The notes: generated by a model not told the origin, from the sequence alone. A stretch of 26,434 nt of DNA from JAGORY01 sp964517585 (GCA_964517585.1 CAZFCB010000019.1:1-26434), one strand, 5' to 3'; positions 7,299 through 16,308 are shown, counted from the first letter of the stretch. A program made the numbers and translations.

Positions 7299-9950
7299 AT
7301 GTCTGTCATTGATACACTCAACAAGCTTTTAGGTGATCCGAGCCGTAAAGAGCTCAAACAGATCGCGCCCATTGTGGGGGAAGTACGGGCACTGCAAAAA
7401 TCTGCACCAATGCAGAAGCTCACACTGGAAGACTTGCCGAAGAAGACGCAGGAATTTCGGGATCGATATCAAAAAGGTGAGAGCTTAGATGCAATGCTCA
7501 ATGAAGTGTTCGCGGTAGCTATCCGCGCATGCGAGCTTCTCGTTGGAACAGAGGTAACACTGGGAACTTCTACGCAAATATGGGATATGGTTCCCTTCGA
7601 TGTGCAAATCATCGGTGGTGTTGTCCTCCACAGAGGCGCTATTGCGGAGATGAGAACAGGTGAAGGTAAAACGCTTGTATGTACGCTGCCAGTGTATTTA
7701 AACGCGATTACAGGAAAAGGCGTTCATGTCATCACGGTGAATGACTACCTTGCGAAGCGCGACGCGCAGTGGATGAGCTGCTTGTATGAAGCGCTCGGAC
7801 TGACAGTCGGTGTTGTTGTTCATGGACTGAATCACGACGAAAGAAAAGTAGCGTACGCGGCAGATGTCACGTACGGAACGAATAATGAATTTGGATTCGA
7901 TTATCTTCGTGACAACATGGCATCATCACTCGAACGTCAGGTACAGCGTGGTCTGCACTATGCCATCGTCGACGAAGTAGACTCTATTCTCATTGATGAA
8001 GCCAGAACGCCGCTCATCATCAGCCAGCCTGCAGAAGAATCTACGTTGAAATACGATCTGTACGCCAAGTATGTAAAAAATTTGCAGGAAACTACCGACT
8101 TCGTGAAAGATGAAAAACAACGCGCATCAACACTGACTGAGGCTGGCATTAAAAAAATGGAAGGACTGTTAGGGGTAGAGAATATTTATACTGAGAAAGG
8201 CTTTGAAGAAGTACATCACATCGAGCAGGCACTCCGTGCGTACGCAATCTATGAACGAGACGTCGACTATGTTGTGAAAGATGACGAGGTCATCATTGTC
8301 GATGAATTCACAGGACGCCTCATGCCAGGTCGTCGTTACAGTCACGGACTGCATCAGGCCATCGAGGCAAAAGAGGGAGTTCCTGTGCAGCGTGAAAGTA
8401 AAACGCTTGCAACGATCACCTTCCAAAACTACTTCCGCATTTTCGAAAAACTGGCCGGCATGACAGGAACTGCCAAAACCGAGGAAGAGGAATTCCAATC
8501 GATCTACAGGCTTCCTGTGCATACAATCCCGACAAATCGCGTACTCACACGTATCGACAAAGCTGACGCCGTGTACGCGACGACGAAAGCAAAATTTACT
8601 GCGGTTGCTACGATCGCCAAAGAAAAACATGCCAAAGGACAGCCCGTTCTTATCGGTACAACATCCATCGAAAAGTCTGAAGCCATGAGCGCACTTCTGG
8701 AAGAAATGAAAATTCCTCATACCGTGCTCAATGCGAAGCATCATGAAAAAGAAGCCGAGATCGTCGCAAGCGCCGGACAAAAGAACGCAGTCACGATTGC
8801 AACAAACATGGCCGGCCGCGGCACGGACATCAAGCTCGGCGCAGGCGTAACAGATGTTGGCGGCCTTGCAATCCTCGGAACGGAACGGCATGAAGCTCGT
8901 CGCATCGATAATCAGCTGCGAGGCCGCGCAGGACGTCAGGGCGATCCTGGTGAAAGCCAGTTTTTCGTCTCGATGGAAGATGAGCTCATGAGACTGTTCG
9001 GTGGCGACCGATTGAAATCCATGATGAAGAGGCTCAATGTTCCCGAGGATATGCCACTGGAAAACAGCATGGTTTCGCGCAGTATTGAATCTGCTCAGAA
9101 AAAAGTGGAAGGAAGAAACTTCGATATTCGCCGTCACGTTGTGCAGTACGACGACGTGATGAACAAACACCGTGACATTATGTATAAACGGCGACAAAGG
9201 TTGCTTCTGAAAATCGCAGGGAAAAGCACGGAGACAGATTCGCTACGCGATGAAGTGACGACCATGATCAAACGTGAAGTGTCAGTCCTCTGTAGTGAAC
9301 ATGCATCCGGTGACGATGCTGAGTTGTGGAATCTGACAAAACTTCGTGAATCTCTCGCAGCTCTGCATCCGGATCTTGGTCGCGCAGTCGTAGAAGACCT
9401 GAAAACGATGTCAGAGCCTGAGGAGATTCGTGCGCAGATTGAAACAATGATGCTCTCGTTCTATAGCCAGAAAGTAAAACATTTTGGCTCGGAGATTTCT
9501 GAAAAGGCGGAGCAAATTGTCGTACTCCAATCCATCGATAGTCACTGGATGGATCACATCGACGCAATGGCTCACCTACGAGAGCAGGTGGCGTTCTCTG
9601 GTTATGCACAAAGAGATCCGTTGATCGAGTATCAGGATCAAGGATTTCAAATGTTCCAGAAACTACTCGCAACCATTGCCGCAACGACAGTCCGCACGCT
9701 TCTCCAAATCGATTTCGCGCAGTTTGCAGCTCCGCACGTAACGATGACGAGCGAACCTATGAACTTGCAGACAAACGACGCCGACATTGAAGGCGCACTA
9801 CAACAACTAGGTGCTACATCTGCTAGCGCAAAAACATCACACAAGAACATGAGCTTGCCTGCCGCAGTATCAGCAAAGGCCGGACGCAATGATCCGTGTC
9901 CGTGTGGCAGTGGTAAGAAATTTAAGAAATGCCATGGGACTGAAGCCTAA
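7299..9950 (+). CDS. secA: Protein translocase ATPase SecA
   Basis: SecA is the motor that drives unfolded preproteins through SecYEG. The 883-residue protein carries the Walker A MRTGEGKT (~117-124) and the DEAD-like DEVDSILIDEARTPLIIS (~224). Further helicase motifs are TNMAGRGTDIKLG and GRAGRQGDPGES (~541), followed by the helical scaffold region with SIDSHWMDHIDAMAHLRE. The C-terminal zinc-binding SEC-C motif CPCGSGKKFKKCHG (~866-879) binds SecB or ribosomes in other bacteria. Length and domain order are normal. The start at 7299 (MSVIDTLNKLL) fits family N-termini and the promoter position. The gene is monocistronic or leads into the delta' gene, which has its own promoter. Confidence 0.97.
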   Translation: MSVIDTLNKLLGDPSRKELKQIAPIVGEVRALQKSAPMQKLTLEDLPKKTQEFRDRYQKGESLDAMLNEVFAVAIRACELLVGTEVTLGTSTQIWDMVPFDVQIIGGVVLHRGAIAEMRTGEGKTLVCTLPVYLNAITGKGVHVITVNDYLAKRDAQWMSCLYEALGLTVGVVVHGLNHDERKVAYAADVTYGTNNEFGFDYLRDNMASSLERQVQRGLHYAIVDEVDSILIDEARTPLIISQPAEESTLKYDLYAKYVKNLQETTDFVKDEKQRASTLTEAGIKKMEGLLGVENIYTEKGFEEVHHIEQALRAYAIYERDVDYVVKDDEVIIVDEFTGRLMPGRRYSHGLHQAIEAKEGVPVQRESKTLATITFQNYFRIFEKLAGMTGTAKTEEEEFQSIYRLPVHTIPTNRVLTRIDKADAVYATTKAKFTAVATIAKEKHAKGQPVLIGTTSIEKSEAMSALLEEMKIPHTVLNAKHHEKEAEIVASAGQKNAVTIATNMAGRGTDIKLGAGVTDVGGLAILGTERHEARRIDNQLRGRAGRQGDPGESQFFVSMEDELMRLFGGDRLKSMMKRLNVPEDMPLENSMVSRSIESAQKKVEGRNFDIRRHVVQYDDVMNKHRDIMYKRRQRLLLKIAGKSTETDSLRDEVTTMIKREVSVLCSEHASGDDAELWNLTKLRESLAALHPDLGRAVVEDLKTMSEPEEIRAQIETMMLSFYSQKVKHFGSEISEKAEQIVVLQSIDSHWMDHIDAMAHLREQVAFSGYAQRDPLIEYQDQGFQMFQKLLATIAATTVRTLLQIDFAQFAAPHVTMTSEPMNLQTNDADIEGALQQLGATSASAKTSHKNMSLPAAVSAKAGRNDPCPCGSGKKFKKCHGTEA

Positions 9951-9989
9951 TGTGACATCGTTTTGCTGAAAAGAACTCTCATGAAAACA

Positions 9990-9998
9990 TGGTATGAT
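9990..9998 (+). promoter_or_regulatory. Extended -10 promoter of the clamp-loader gene
   Basis: TGGTATGAT has its TATGAT at 9993-9998, ending 8 nt before the ATG at 10007. The geometry is identical to that at secA. Confidence 0.6.
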
Positions 9999-10006
9999 GT
10001 TTCTCC

Positions 10007-10990
10007 ATGCCGAACATTCCAGAGACTATCGCTGGCCACGAGAGACAATTAGGAGAGCTATTGCAGGATATTGCAAACCGGAACATTGCCCACGCGTATC
10101 TTTTTGCAGGCCCAGAAGGTATTGGCAAGACGACGGTTGCGCTGTGGTTTGCATGGCGTCTCCTCGTTGATCATTTGCCACCGAATGAAGCTGAACCGGT
10201 ACGCATCACGATGGAAAAATTTATCCACCCAGATTTTCTGTGTCTCGATGACCTGTGGATCGAGGAAGTGCAAGATGATTGGGTGACGATTGGACAGAGT
10301 TCAAATGTTCCGCAGCAGCACAGAAGTAAAGACACACCTGCACGTACGGATACCATTGGTATCGACGATTTACGACTTCTCTTCGAGCGGCTACAGGCAA
10401 CTGGTGATAGTCCGCATCTGTGCTGCATCATCCGAGGCATTGAACGCATGCAACCAGCCGCAGCAACGTCATTTCTCAAAATTTTGGAAGAACCACCACC
10501 AAGAGTTGTTTTCATTCTGACGACGAATAGCTCAGCAACACTGCTCCCTACTATTCTTTCTAGGACTCGCACACTGCGGTTTGCGCCTCTGAAAAATGAA
10601 GCGATGATTTCGCTCCTTGATGGGCGCGATGATGAAGATGCAGGCTTTGCCCTGCATATAGCCCAAGGTGCACCAGGGACACTGCGGCGTCTGCTGAATG
10701 ATCCGGACCGACTTCGGGCAAGTAAGCAGCTCCACTCACAAGCAAAACAGTTTTGGCAAACAAAGTCACTGAAAGATCGGATGAGCTGGTTACTAAAGGC
10801 GACGGAGAAAAAACAGGCAATTGATGATGTTCTACTACACTTAGGACTCACTCTCAAAGAACTACCTGATGTCATGAAGCGGGCAAATCTTGTGAAGGCC
10901 TATTCTTCATTGACGAGAGCGCTTGAAACGAACGCGCATCGGGCACTCATTCTTGAGCGGTTCGCCCTAGCAGTGCAGGAACGCGCGTGA
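10007..10990 (+). CDS. holB: DNA polymerase III delta'-like clamp-loader subunit
   Basis: This AAA+ protein of the clamp-loader complex would help load the sliding clamp onto primed DNA. The 327-residue protein starts with GHERQLGELLQDI, then the Walker A-like AGPEGIGKTT (~35-44). Later motifs are ATSFLKILEEPPPRVVFIL and TLLPTILSRTRTLRF, equivalent to the sensor 1 and SRC blocks; the Cys of SRC is replaced by Thr. No four-Cys zinc module is seen, so it resembles delta' more than tau/gamma. A large loop with acidic residues (~75-115) separates Walker A from motif B. The stop overlaps the probable promoter of the TPR gene. Confidence 0.85.
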   Translation: MPNIPETIAGHERQLGELLQDIANRNIAHAYLFAGPEGIGKTTVALWFAWRLLVDHLPPNEAEPVRITMEKFIHPDFLCLDDLWIEEVQDDWVTIGQSSNVPQQHRSKDTPARTDTIGIDDLRLLFERLQATGDSPHLCCIIRGIERMQPAAATSFLKILEEPPPRVVFILTTNSSATLLPTILSRTRTLRFAPLKNEAMISLLDGRDDEDAGFALHIAQGAPGTLRRLLNDPDRLRASKQLHSQAKQFWQTKSLKDRMSWLLKATEKKQAIDDVLLHLGLTLKELPDVMKRANLVKAYSSLTRALETNAHRALILERFALAVQERA

Positions 10991-11006
10991 TACGATAAGA
11001 CCTTGT

Positions 11007-11774
11007 ATGCCTTATCTGGTTGTCTTTTTAGCGGCTTTCTTCGGAATTGTCGTCCTTGTTGTAGGCAGGGTACTGCTACGTAACCGTGGCGTACGTCGTC
11101 TTGTCCGATCAATGAAGATGCGCTTTCAGTCAGCAAATGACCGCGGAGCAACGCTTGTGGAAGAACGCACAATCGATCGGCCACGCCGAAACCCTCGAAC
11201 ATCAGCAATCGAACTGCAAAAAGTGCGCTCTCTGATGCGTTCCGCTGAAAAGGAAATCGCACTACAAAACCATGCAGAAGCCGAACACATACTTATTCAG
11301 GCACTTACGATCAATCCTGATTCCACCGATACCCAAGCAGAGCTTGCAAAGCTGTACCTTACAACGAACAGGGAGGCAAAGGCTGAGGCTCTCTACAAAG
11401 AGCTCGTTCGTAAAAGAGATGATGTTTCTTTCTTCGCAAATCTCGGTCTCGCGTACTACATGCAAGCAAAATATGTCGATGCGTGCTTTGCATACCAAGA
11501 GGCTCTGAATCGCGATCCACAAACGCCAGAACGTAGTGCGGCTCTTGGCCGAGCGTGCATCGCAGCGCGCAGATTTAAGGATGCTGCACCTCTTCTCGAA
11601 AAAGCCATCGCAAGGCTTTCACGAGATATTGAACTGTTACATTTGCTCGCCGAGTGTTACGTACAGATGAATGAGGACACGAAGGCAGAAGAAGTCTATC
11701 GTCGTATCAATAAAATTGAACCGTACAACGAAGGAGTAAAACAAAAAATCAGCGCACTGTCCTCGAAAGGATAG
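11007..11774 (+). CDS. Membrane-anchored TPR-repeat protein
   Basis: One N-terminal membrane segment (residues ~2-24, VVFLAAFFGIVVLVVGRVL) is followed by a basic linker (~25-60). Four to five tetratricopeptide repeats follow (~70-245), recognised by recurring A-x(2)-L-Y/A-x(3)-G/L patterns such as AKLYLTTNREAKAEALYKEL and ANLGLAYYMQAKYVDACFAY. Such proteins usually scaffold envelope complexes; no specific partner can be named. The orientation of the anchor suggests that the repeats are cytoplasmic, because the positive residues follow the membrane segment. TACGAT lies 10 nt before the start, directly after the stop of the previous gene. Confidence 0.8.
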   Translation: MPYLVVFLAAFFGIVVLVVGRVLLRNRGVRRLVRSMKMRFQSANDRGATLVEERTIDRPRRNPRTSAIELQKVRSLMRSAEKEIALQNHAEAEHILIQALTINPDSTDTQAELAKLYLTTNREAKAEALYKELVRKRDDVSFFANLGLAYYMQAKYVDACFAYQEALNRDPQTPERSAALGRACIAARRFKDAAPLLEKAIARLSRDIELLHLLAECYVQMNEDTKAEEVYRRINKIEPYNEGVKQKISALSSKG

Positions 11775-11790
11775 AACCAAGAGAAGATAA

Positions 11791-11854
11791 AAGTAGCCGG
11801 TAGAAAAAGCATATATTACTACCCGCTACTTTCTACTCGCTATCTTGTACTCGT
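11791..11854. repeat. Imperfect hairpin and degenerate CTACCCG heptamers between convergent genes
   Basis: A 14-nt imperfect inverted repeat with one mismatch (11791-11804 with 11820-11833) runs into five degenerate heptamers (CTACCCG, CTACTTT, CTACTCG, CTATCTT, GTACTCG; 11820-11854). The array reaches the ferredoxin stop codon. The hairpin might act as a weak bidirectional terminator for the TPR gene and the ferredoxin, although only three T follow. Confidence 0.6.
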
Positions 11855-12141
11855 TACGTGTCCAATATCTGCACCGTCACATCTCCCGATACTTCTGCTT
11901 GGCATCCCAGTCGCTTGGGATCATCTGTCACACCCATATTTTCCTCCCTATCATTACGAGGGGATAGATTGGACATTCCTTCTTCTACATCACACATACA
12001 TGTTGTACAGAAGCCGTTTCCTCCACAGGCAAACTCCATAGGAACATTCGCATCAAGCGCAATCGAGAGGAGGGTTTTCCCACTCTCTGCCTCTACTTTC
12101 TTGATTTGGCCATCGGGATAGACAAAGGTGACTGTCGGCAT
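11854..12141 (-). CDS. fdx: 2Fe-2S ferredoxin (adrenodoxin/Isc type)
   Basis: This small electron carrier has 95 residues from the start MPTVTFVYPDGQ at 12141. Cluster ligands follow the adrenodoxin-type spacing C-x5-C-x2-C (ACGGNGFCTTC) with the fourth Cys in RLGCQAEV. That spacing, together with the vertebrate-type fold features (TLLSIALDANVPMEFACGG), places it with Isc ferredoxins rather than plant-type C-x4-C-x2-C proteins. An in-frame ATG at 12177 exists, but those extra residues do not match the family. Role inferred: electron donor in Fe-S assembly or a reductive step. It diverges from the ABC exporter across a 59-bp gap. Confidence 0.9.
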   Translation of the reverse strand: MPTVTFVYPDGQIKKVEAESGKTLLSIALDANVPMEFACGGNGFCTTCMCDVEEGMSNLSPRNDREENMGVTDDPKRLGCQAEVSGDVTVQILDT

Positions 12142-12188
12142 GCTTCGCGGAGCGTACTCATTTCGAGCGCCAGCCACAAGCGCTGTGT

Positions 12189-12194
12189 TACGAT
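12189..12194 (+). promoter_or_regulatory. -10-like TACGAT before the ABC exporter operon
   Basis: TGTTACGAT is an extended -10 whose hexamer ends 6 nt before the ATG at 12201, predicting a leaderless mRNA. It lies in the short palindrome GTTACGATAAC in the 59-bp gap shared with the divergent ferredoxin gene. Confidence 0.45.
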
Positions 12195-12200
12195 AACTTC

Positions 12201-13037
12201 ATGCCTCCACGCCGATTTACCCTCGCCCATTCCTGCGCAGTGATCTCTGCGATTGGATGGTCTGATTTTGTCCTAAAGTATCGTGGCTCGGTCTTAGGGT
12301 ACGTGTGGTCGCTTCTCGGTCCACTGGTGCGCTTTCTCGTTATTCTTCATATCTTCGGTCCGTACGTTCAGCAATCTATCGCCAATTACTCGTTCTATCT
12401 TTTTCTTGGCGTTATTATTTGGGAACACTTTGCTGTGACAACGACCAGTTGCATGAGCATGTTGAATGAAAAAGCATCCATTATTCAACGAATGGTATTC
12501 CCGCGAGTATTTCTGATTTTGGCAGTTGGATGGACGAATCTCATTATCTTCCTGACCCACCTTCTTATTTTCTTTGTAGGAATGTTGTATTTCGATGTCT
12601 CTATCAGCGTTTCTGCAATGTACATGCTCGTAACGATTCTACAAATGTCGCTCGTCGCACTCGGCATCGGGATGATACTGTCCTCGTATAGTTTGAAGTA
12701 TCGAGATGTTGCACATATGTGGAGCATAGCTATTCAAATTCTCTTCTGGCTGACACCCATTATGTATCCGTACGCACTGCAAGGTGGCTCTTTGATGCAC
12801 GCCGTGCGAGCACTCACAGGACAAGAAGGGGCAAGTTCCATCCTGTGGCTTTTCATCAAAATACAACCGCTCTCTATCATCGTTCATGACGCCAGGCGCG
12901 CAGTCCTCTACGACGCCACATCGGACTCCCCTACGGTGGAGCACGCGATAGGGATGACAATCGTGTGCATCGCCATCTTTTTGATTGGCCTTCTAATTTT
13001 TCAACGACGACAACGTTATTTCCCTCAAGAATACTAA
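12201..13037 (+). CDS. wzm: ABC-2 type polysaccharide export permease (Wzm/TagG-like)
   Basis: This is the membrane half of an ABC exporter that moves a lipid-linked glycan across the cytoplasmic membrane. The 278-residue protein has about six hydrophobic segments and the ABC-2 family pattern: DFVLKYRGSVLGYVWSLLGP near the N-terminus, the periplasmic NYSFYLFLGVIIW region, SYSLKYRDVAHMW in the cytoplasmic loop, LFWLTPIMYP, and a final membrane segment before the basic tail. It overlaps the ATPase gene by one base (TAATG), so the two are translationally coupled. Confidence 0.92.
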   Translation: MPPRRFTLAHSCAVISAIGWSDFVLKYRGSVLGYVWSLLGPLVRFLVILHIFGPYVQQSIANYSFYLFLGVIIWEHFAVTTTSCMSMLNEKASIIQRMVFPRVFLILAVGWTNLIIFLTHLLIFFVGMLYFDVSISVSAMYMLVTILQMSLVALGIGMILSSYSLKYRDVAHMWSIAIQILFWLTPIMYPYALQGGSLMHAVRALTGQEGASSILWLFIKIQPLSIIVHDARRAVLYDATSDSPTVEHAIGMTIVCIAIFLIGLLIFQRRQRYFPQEY

Positions 13038-13786
13038 TGGCCACTGAACCGATCATCGAATGCACTGGTATTTCAAAAAGATACGAAGGGCGCACAATCC
13101 CAATTAGGAGGCTCCAAGACGAACTTCTCTTTTGGAAGAATCGTTCACAGTCGATGCGGATCGACGCGCTGCATCCGACGTCTTTCACTGTCTCTCGCGG
13201 TGAGTGGGTTGGCATCTATGGACCAAACGGATCTGGCAAAACTACATTCCTCAAAATACTCTCTGGCATAGTGCCGCCTGACAGTGGCTCTGTGCGAATC
13301 GCCGGATCACTCTCCGCATTTTTTGAGCTCGGCATTGGCTTTCATCCTGAACGGCAGGCGAGAGAAAATATTCGCCTCAACGGACTACTGTGGGGACTGC
13401 GACGACGAGAGATTGAGAGTCTGACCAAACGCGTTCTTGAATTCGCTGATATCGGTGAACACGCTAATCTTCCGATGAAGTGTTACAGCACAGGCATGCG
13501 CCTGCGGCTTGGTTTCGCCGCATCCGCACAAATGGAGGCTGACGTGTATCTTTTTGATGAAATTCTCGCTGTTGGTGATCTAAATTTTCAAAGGAAATGT
13601 TTACAGTATCTAAAAAATCTTAAGTCAAAAGGTAAAACTGTCATCATCGTGAGTCACGGCTTTGAATCATTGGAATTACTGTGCGACCGGATCGTACTCT
13701 TCGACAAAGGTGTGATGCGAGAAGCTCCCAAAGGTTACGCAGTAGAAAGAGCTGTACTCTCAGAGCTCGGTAGTAACGCGCATTAG
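13037..13786 (+). CDS. wzt: ABC transporter ATPase for polysaccharide export (Wzt/TagH-like)
   Basis: This is the energy-coupling subunit of the exporter. Walker A GPNGSGKTT (~61-69), signature YSTGMRLRLG (~149) and Walker B VYLFDEILAVGD (~170) are intact. FFELGIGFHPERQARENI is the Q-loop region typical of O-antigen and teichoic-acid exporters. At 249 residues it lacks the C-terminal carbohydrate-binding domain of long Wzt proteins and is closer to KpsT-type ATPases. The start at 13037 (MATEPIIECTG) is chosen over the in-frame ATG at 12965, which lies deep in the permease gene. Its TAG stop overlaps the TAA of the opposing gene in TTAG (13783-13786). Confidence 0.93.
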   Translation: MATEPIIECTGISKRYEGRTIPIRRLQDELLFWKNRSQSMRIDALHPTSFTVSRGEWVGIYGPNGSGKTTFLKILSGIVPPDSGSVRIAGSLSAFFELGIGFHPERQARENIRLNGLLWGLRRREIESLTKRVLEFADIGEHANLPMKCYSTGMRLRLGFAASAQMEADVYLFDEILAVGDLNFQRKCLQYLKNLKSKGKTVIIVSHGFESLELLCDRIVLFDKGVMREAPKGYAVERAVLSELGSNAH

Positions 13787-16275
13787 ACAAATGTCGTCAG
13801 TGTCTGGTGATGCCGACAACGTACGCGAGGGTCGAGAATAATCCGATACCCCTCTGCACGTATCGCGTCGCACCAAGCCCAATCATGAGCCGGAGAACTA
13901 CCGCGCCAGTGACTTGTGAATGGATGCGAGATGAACGGACGAAACGCCATCATGCATCCCGTGCCGCCGAGATCAATCTCGAGTGGCGACTGATGCTGAT
14001 CGACGATTGCTATCGGGGTACCTTGTTCTATGCGATGTGCGACGAGTTCATCCACGTGACGAGCTCGATATAAGCCACTCACGGCAGCTGGCGGCATCTC
14101 ACCATCGGTAAGATCTCTGAGGAGAATTTCGTAGGCACATTCAGGCACCAAAATATCGTCTTCGACGAACCAAATAATTTCACCGTCTGCCATCTGCAGC
14201 ACGCGGTTGTATGCAGTCGCAAGAAACTTGGACACCATGTGTCGTCTCTCCATTTCGCTCTTCCATGAGAAACGAACGGGGTATGGCACGACAAGCACCG
14301 ACCGAAAGATGCCTGGATGTTTCTCGAGCGCTTTGTGGATCCGTAGAGACATGCCGTCTGTACTATTATCGAGAATGATAAGTTCTGGAGGGTTCACCGC
14401 AGATGCGGATGCACAAATGGTGGACGCAAGTGCATCGATCCACGGTTCCATCAGTTCTGGCAACCGTCCACTGACAATCGCGCAGAGAGAAACTTTCGCG
14501 ACGTTACGACGCACACGACCAAACAGAAGTCCCGCACCATCCAATCCAAGTTGTCGCTCATAATTACTCCAACTACCGACGTGACGTCGATAGTTCAGAG
14601 TAGCTTCCGATGCTACACCTGGACCAATACGTGACATGCGAAGCCACAGATCCCAGTCCCAGAGAGTCCCTACCGAGTCTTGCCAACCGCCAGCGGCCTC
14701 GAAGGCCGAGCGACGCACGAGAGACGAGGTATTGATAAAATTTTTGGTCCAGAGACGTTTAATGTCCCACGGATGGAAAAATTCACCACTCTGAATTCCA
14801 AACATTAAAGAGCGTCCATACGCAAAAGCTGCACCATTGGACGTAGCGAGTGCCCTCAGTTGTTTCGCTAAATAGTCAGGAGAAATAGTATCGTCACCGT
14901 CGATGTGCAAAAGAAGATCGCCCTTACTTTCTGCTACCGCTGTATTACGCGCAGAGATGACGCCAGCGTGAGTCAGTGGAAGAACGCGAATCCCGGGGAG
15001 AGACGATGCAATCGAAACACTCTGATCATCAGAACCATCATCACAGTAGATGATCTCTAGAGGCTTTACAGTTTGCTGAAGAATGGATTCGAGACACTCG
15101 CGAAGAAACGGCGCATTATTTCTCGCAGTCACAATGACACTCACGGGGACAGCACCGCCATACATATCTTGGGCTTCGTGAGCTTCTTGATTTTGCAGTA
15201 TTTGAGGAGAAACAGCAGCTGGAAAAAGTGAGCGAAGAAGTTGGTGTCGCACAAAACGAACAAAATCAGGAAAGGGTTCTCCGGCGATATGCCAGATTTT
15301 TTTGAGTATCCCACAGACTTGAACTCTGAGAGAGAGGAATGTAAAAAACTCACCAAATTGTCGCAAAGGCATCGTTAAGCGCCAACTCAACGTTTTTTCT
15401 CGTCGTGCTATTTCCACGTTCTTTAGATGCTTTTCGTATGAGAGATCATCAACGACTTTCCGGTACCAGTCGCGCTGAGTGCGCATCGTCAGAATGCTAA
15501 ACCGAAGATCTTTTGCAATGAGGAGATTCTCAATGCGAGCGTCTTCTACTCTCTTAAGATGTTGTTCTTGCGAAGAAGATGCTTTCAGTGACGTCAATAA
15601 TTTTCCCACGGCAGCATGAGATTCTCTGAGTACAGTAGGTACAATGACCGCGAGACCGTAGAAACCCTCGAGCATCGTGACGGACACTTCTTGGCTTGTC
15701 TTCGTGAGAAAATCTTCCAGAGCAGTCAGAACGCCATTCTTCGCTCCTCCAGTAGTAATGGCATGAAACATTCTCTCATTGAGTCCGCCATCTTTTATCA
15801 GCCGATCTTCGCCTGGTATCACTCCTCCCTCGGCAAAAAGTTGGCGATGCTCAGGAGGAATATTGCTCGGCAAAATGTAGGAATCCCGCCGAGCATACGG
15901 CCACGACACATCGTGAAGGAGAATCACTGGAAACTTGCCAGATTTTTCTGCAAGTTTTTCGATCATCGTAAGCTCATGAAAAACCGTGTACCAATTATGG
16001 TCACCATCAATGATGACGAGATCAGGTGCCGCGCAAAGAGGTAATGATTGCATGCTCCACGTACGATGCAGCGTCAGCGTTTTCCCCCATTGTCGCTGAA
16101 AAGTACCACAATCAAACAGTGGAAAGGGATCAATGACGGTGAGATTGCCATTATGATTTTTGACAAATGTCGCAAGATTTTTTACCAAATCGCCATCGCC
16201 TCCTATCTGCAAAATTGTAACAGGATGAAGTGCGTGCAGCAGCGGCTCAATAATGTGGTTCCAGAAACGAATCAT
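13783..16275 (-). CDS. Methyltransferase-GT2-GT2 fusion protein
   Basis: This multidomain cytoplasmic enzyme probably builds or modifies surface glycans. From the start at 16275 (830 aa), an N-terminal class I SAM-methyltransferase-like domain (~15-210) shows VTILQIGGDGD and DLVIIDGDHNW. A helical linker (~250-370) follows. Then comes a full GT2 domain (~375-600) with VSVIVTARNNAPFL, IYCDDGSDDQS, ISARNTAVAESKGD and LLHIDGDDT. A second GT-like domain (~610-830) has LIILDNSTDG and FVEDDILVP and ends in HDWAWCDAIRAEGY. The longer frame from 16422 would overlap sufC. The start at 16275 is supported by TATACT (16288-16283) ending 7 nt upstream. It diverges from sufC and converges with the ABC exporter, which suggests work on the exported glycan. 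Confidence 0.87.
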   Translation of the reverse strand: MIRFWNHIIEPLLHALHPVTILQIGGDGDLVKNLATFVKNHNGNLTVIDPFPLFDCGTFQRQWGKTLTLHRTWSMQSLPLCAAPDLVIIDGDHNWYTVFHELTMIEKLAEKSGKFPVILLHDVSWPYARRDSYILPSNIPPEHRQLFAEGGVIPGEDRLIKDGGLNERMFHAITTGGAKNGVLTALEDFLTKTSQEVSVTMLEGFYGLAVIVPTVLRESHAAVGKLLTSLKASSSQEQHLKRVEDARIENLLIAKDLRFSILTMRTQRDWYRKVVDDLSYEKHLKNVEIARREKTLSWRLTMPLRQFGEFFTFLSLRVQVCGILKKIWHIAGEPFPDFVRFVRHQLLRSLFPAAVSPQILQNQEAHEAQDMYGGAVPVSVIVTARNNAPFLRECLESILQQTVKPLEIIYCDDGSDDQSVSIASSLPGIRVLPLTHAGVISARNTAVAESKGDLLLHIDGDDTISPDYLAKQLRALATSNGAAFAYGRSLMFGIQSGEFFHPWDIKRLWTKNFINTSSLVRRSAFEAAGGWQDSVGTLWDWDLWLRMSRIGPGVASEATLNYRRHVGSWSNYERQLGLDGAGLLFGRVRRNVAKVSLCAIVSGRLPELMEPWIDALASTICASASAVNPPELIILDNSTDGMSLRIHKALEKHPGIFRSVLVVPYPVRFSWKSEMERRHMVSKFLATAYNRVLQMADGEIIWFVEDDILVPECAYEILLRDLTDGEMPPAAVSGLYRARHVDELVAHRIEQGTPIAIVDQHQSPLEIDLGGTGCMMAFRPFISHPFTSHWRGSSPAHDWAWCDAIRAEGYRIILDPRVRCRHHQTLTTFV

Positions 16276-16282
16276 GGTCGTT

Positions 16283-16288
16283 AGTATA
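16283..16288 (-). promoter_or_regulatory. -10 box TATACT before the methyltransferase-glycosyltransferase gene
   Basis: Read on the minus strand, TATACT ends 7 nt before the ATG at 16275. The same bases read TATAGA two positions along on the plus strand, so this short divergent region may also serve sufC. Confidence 0.55.
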
Positions 16289-16308
16289 GACATATCCCGC
16301 ATCTCTGT

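Noticed and set aside
8169..9197. Long open frame (342 codons) antisense to secA
   Set aside because: It lies wholly inside the secA coding region and has a Cys/His/Phe-rich composition typical of antisense translation. No promoter or family match is visible.
12965..13036. Upstream in-frame ATG at 12965 for the ABC ATPase
   Set aside because: It would overlap the permease by 72 bp. The ATG at 13037, overlapping the permease stop as TAATG, starts at the conserved ATPase N-terminus.
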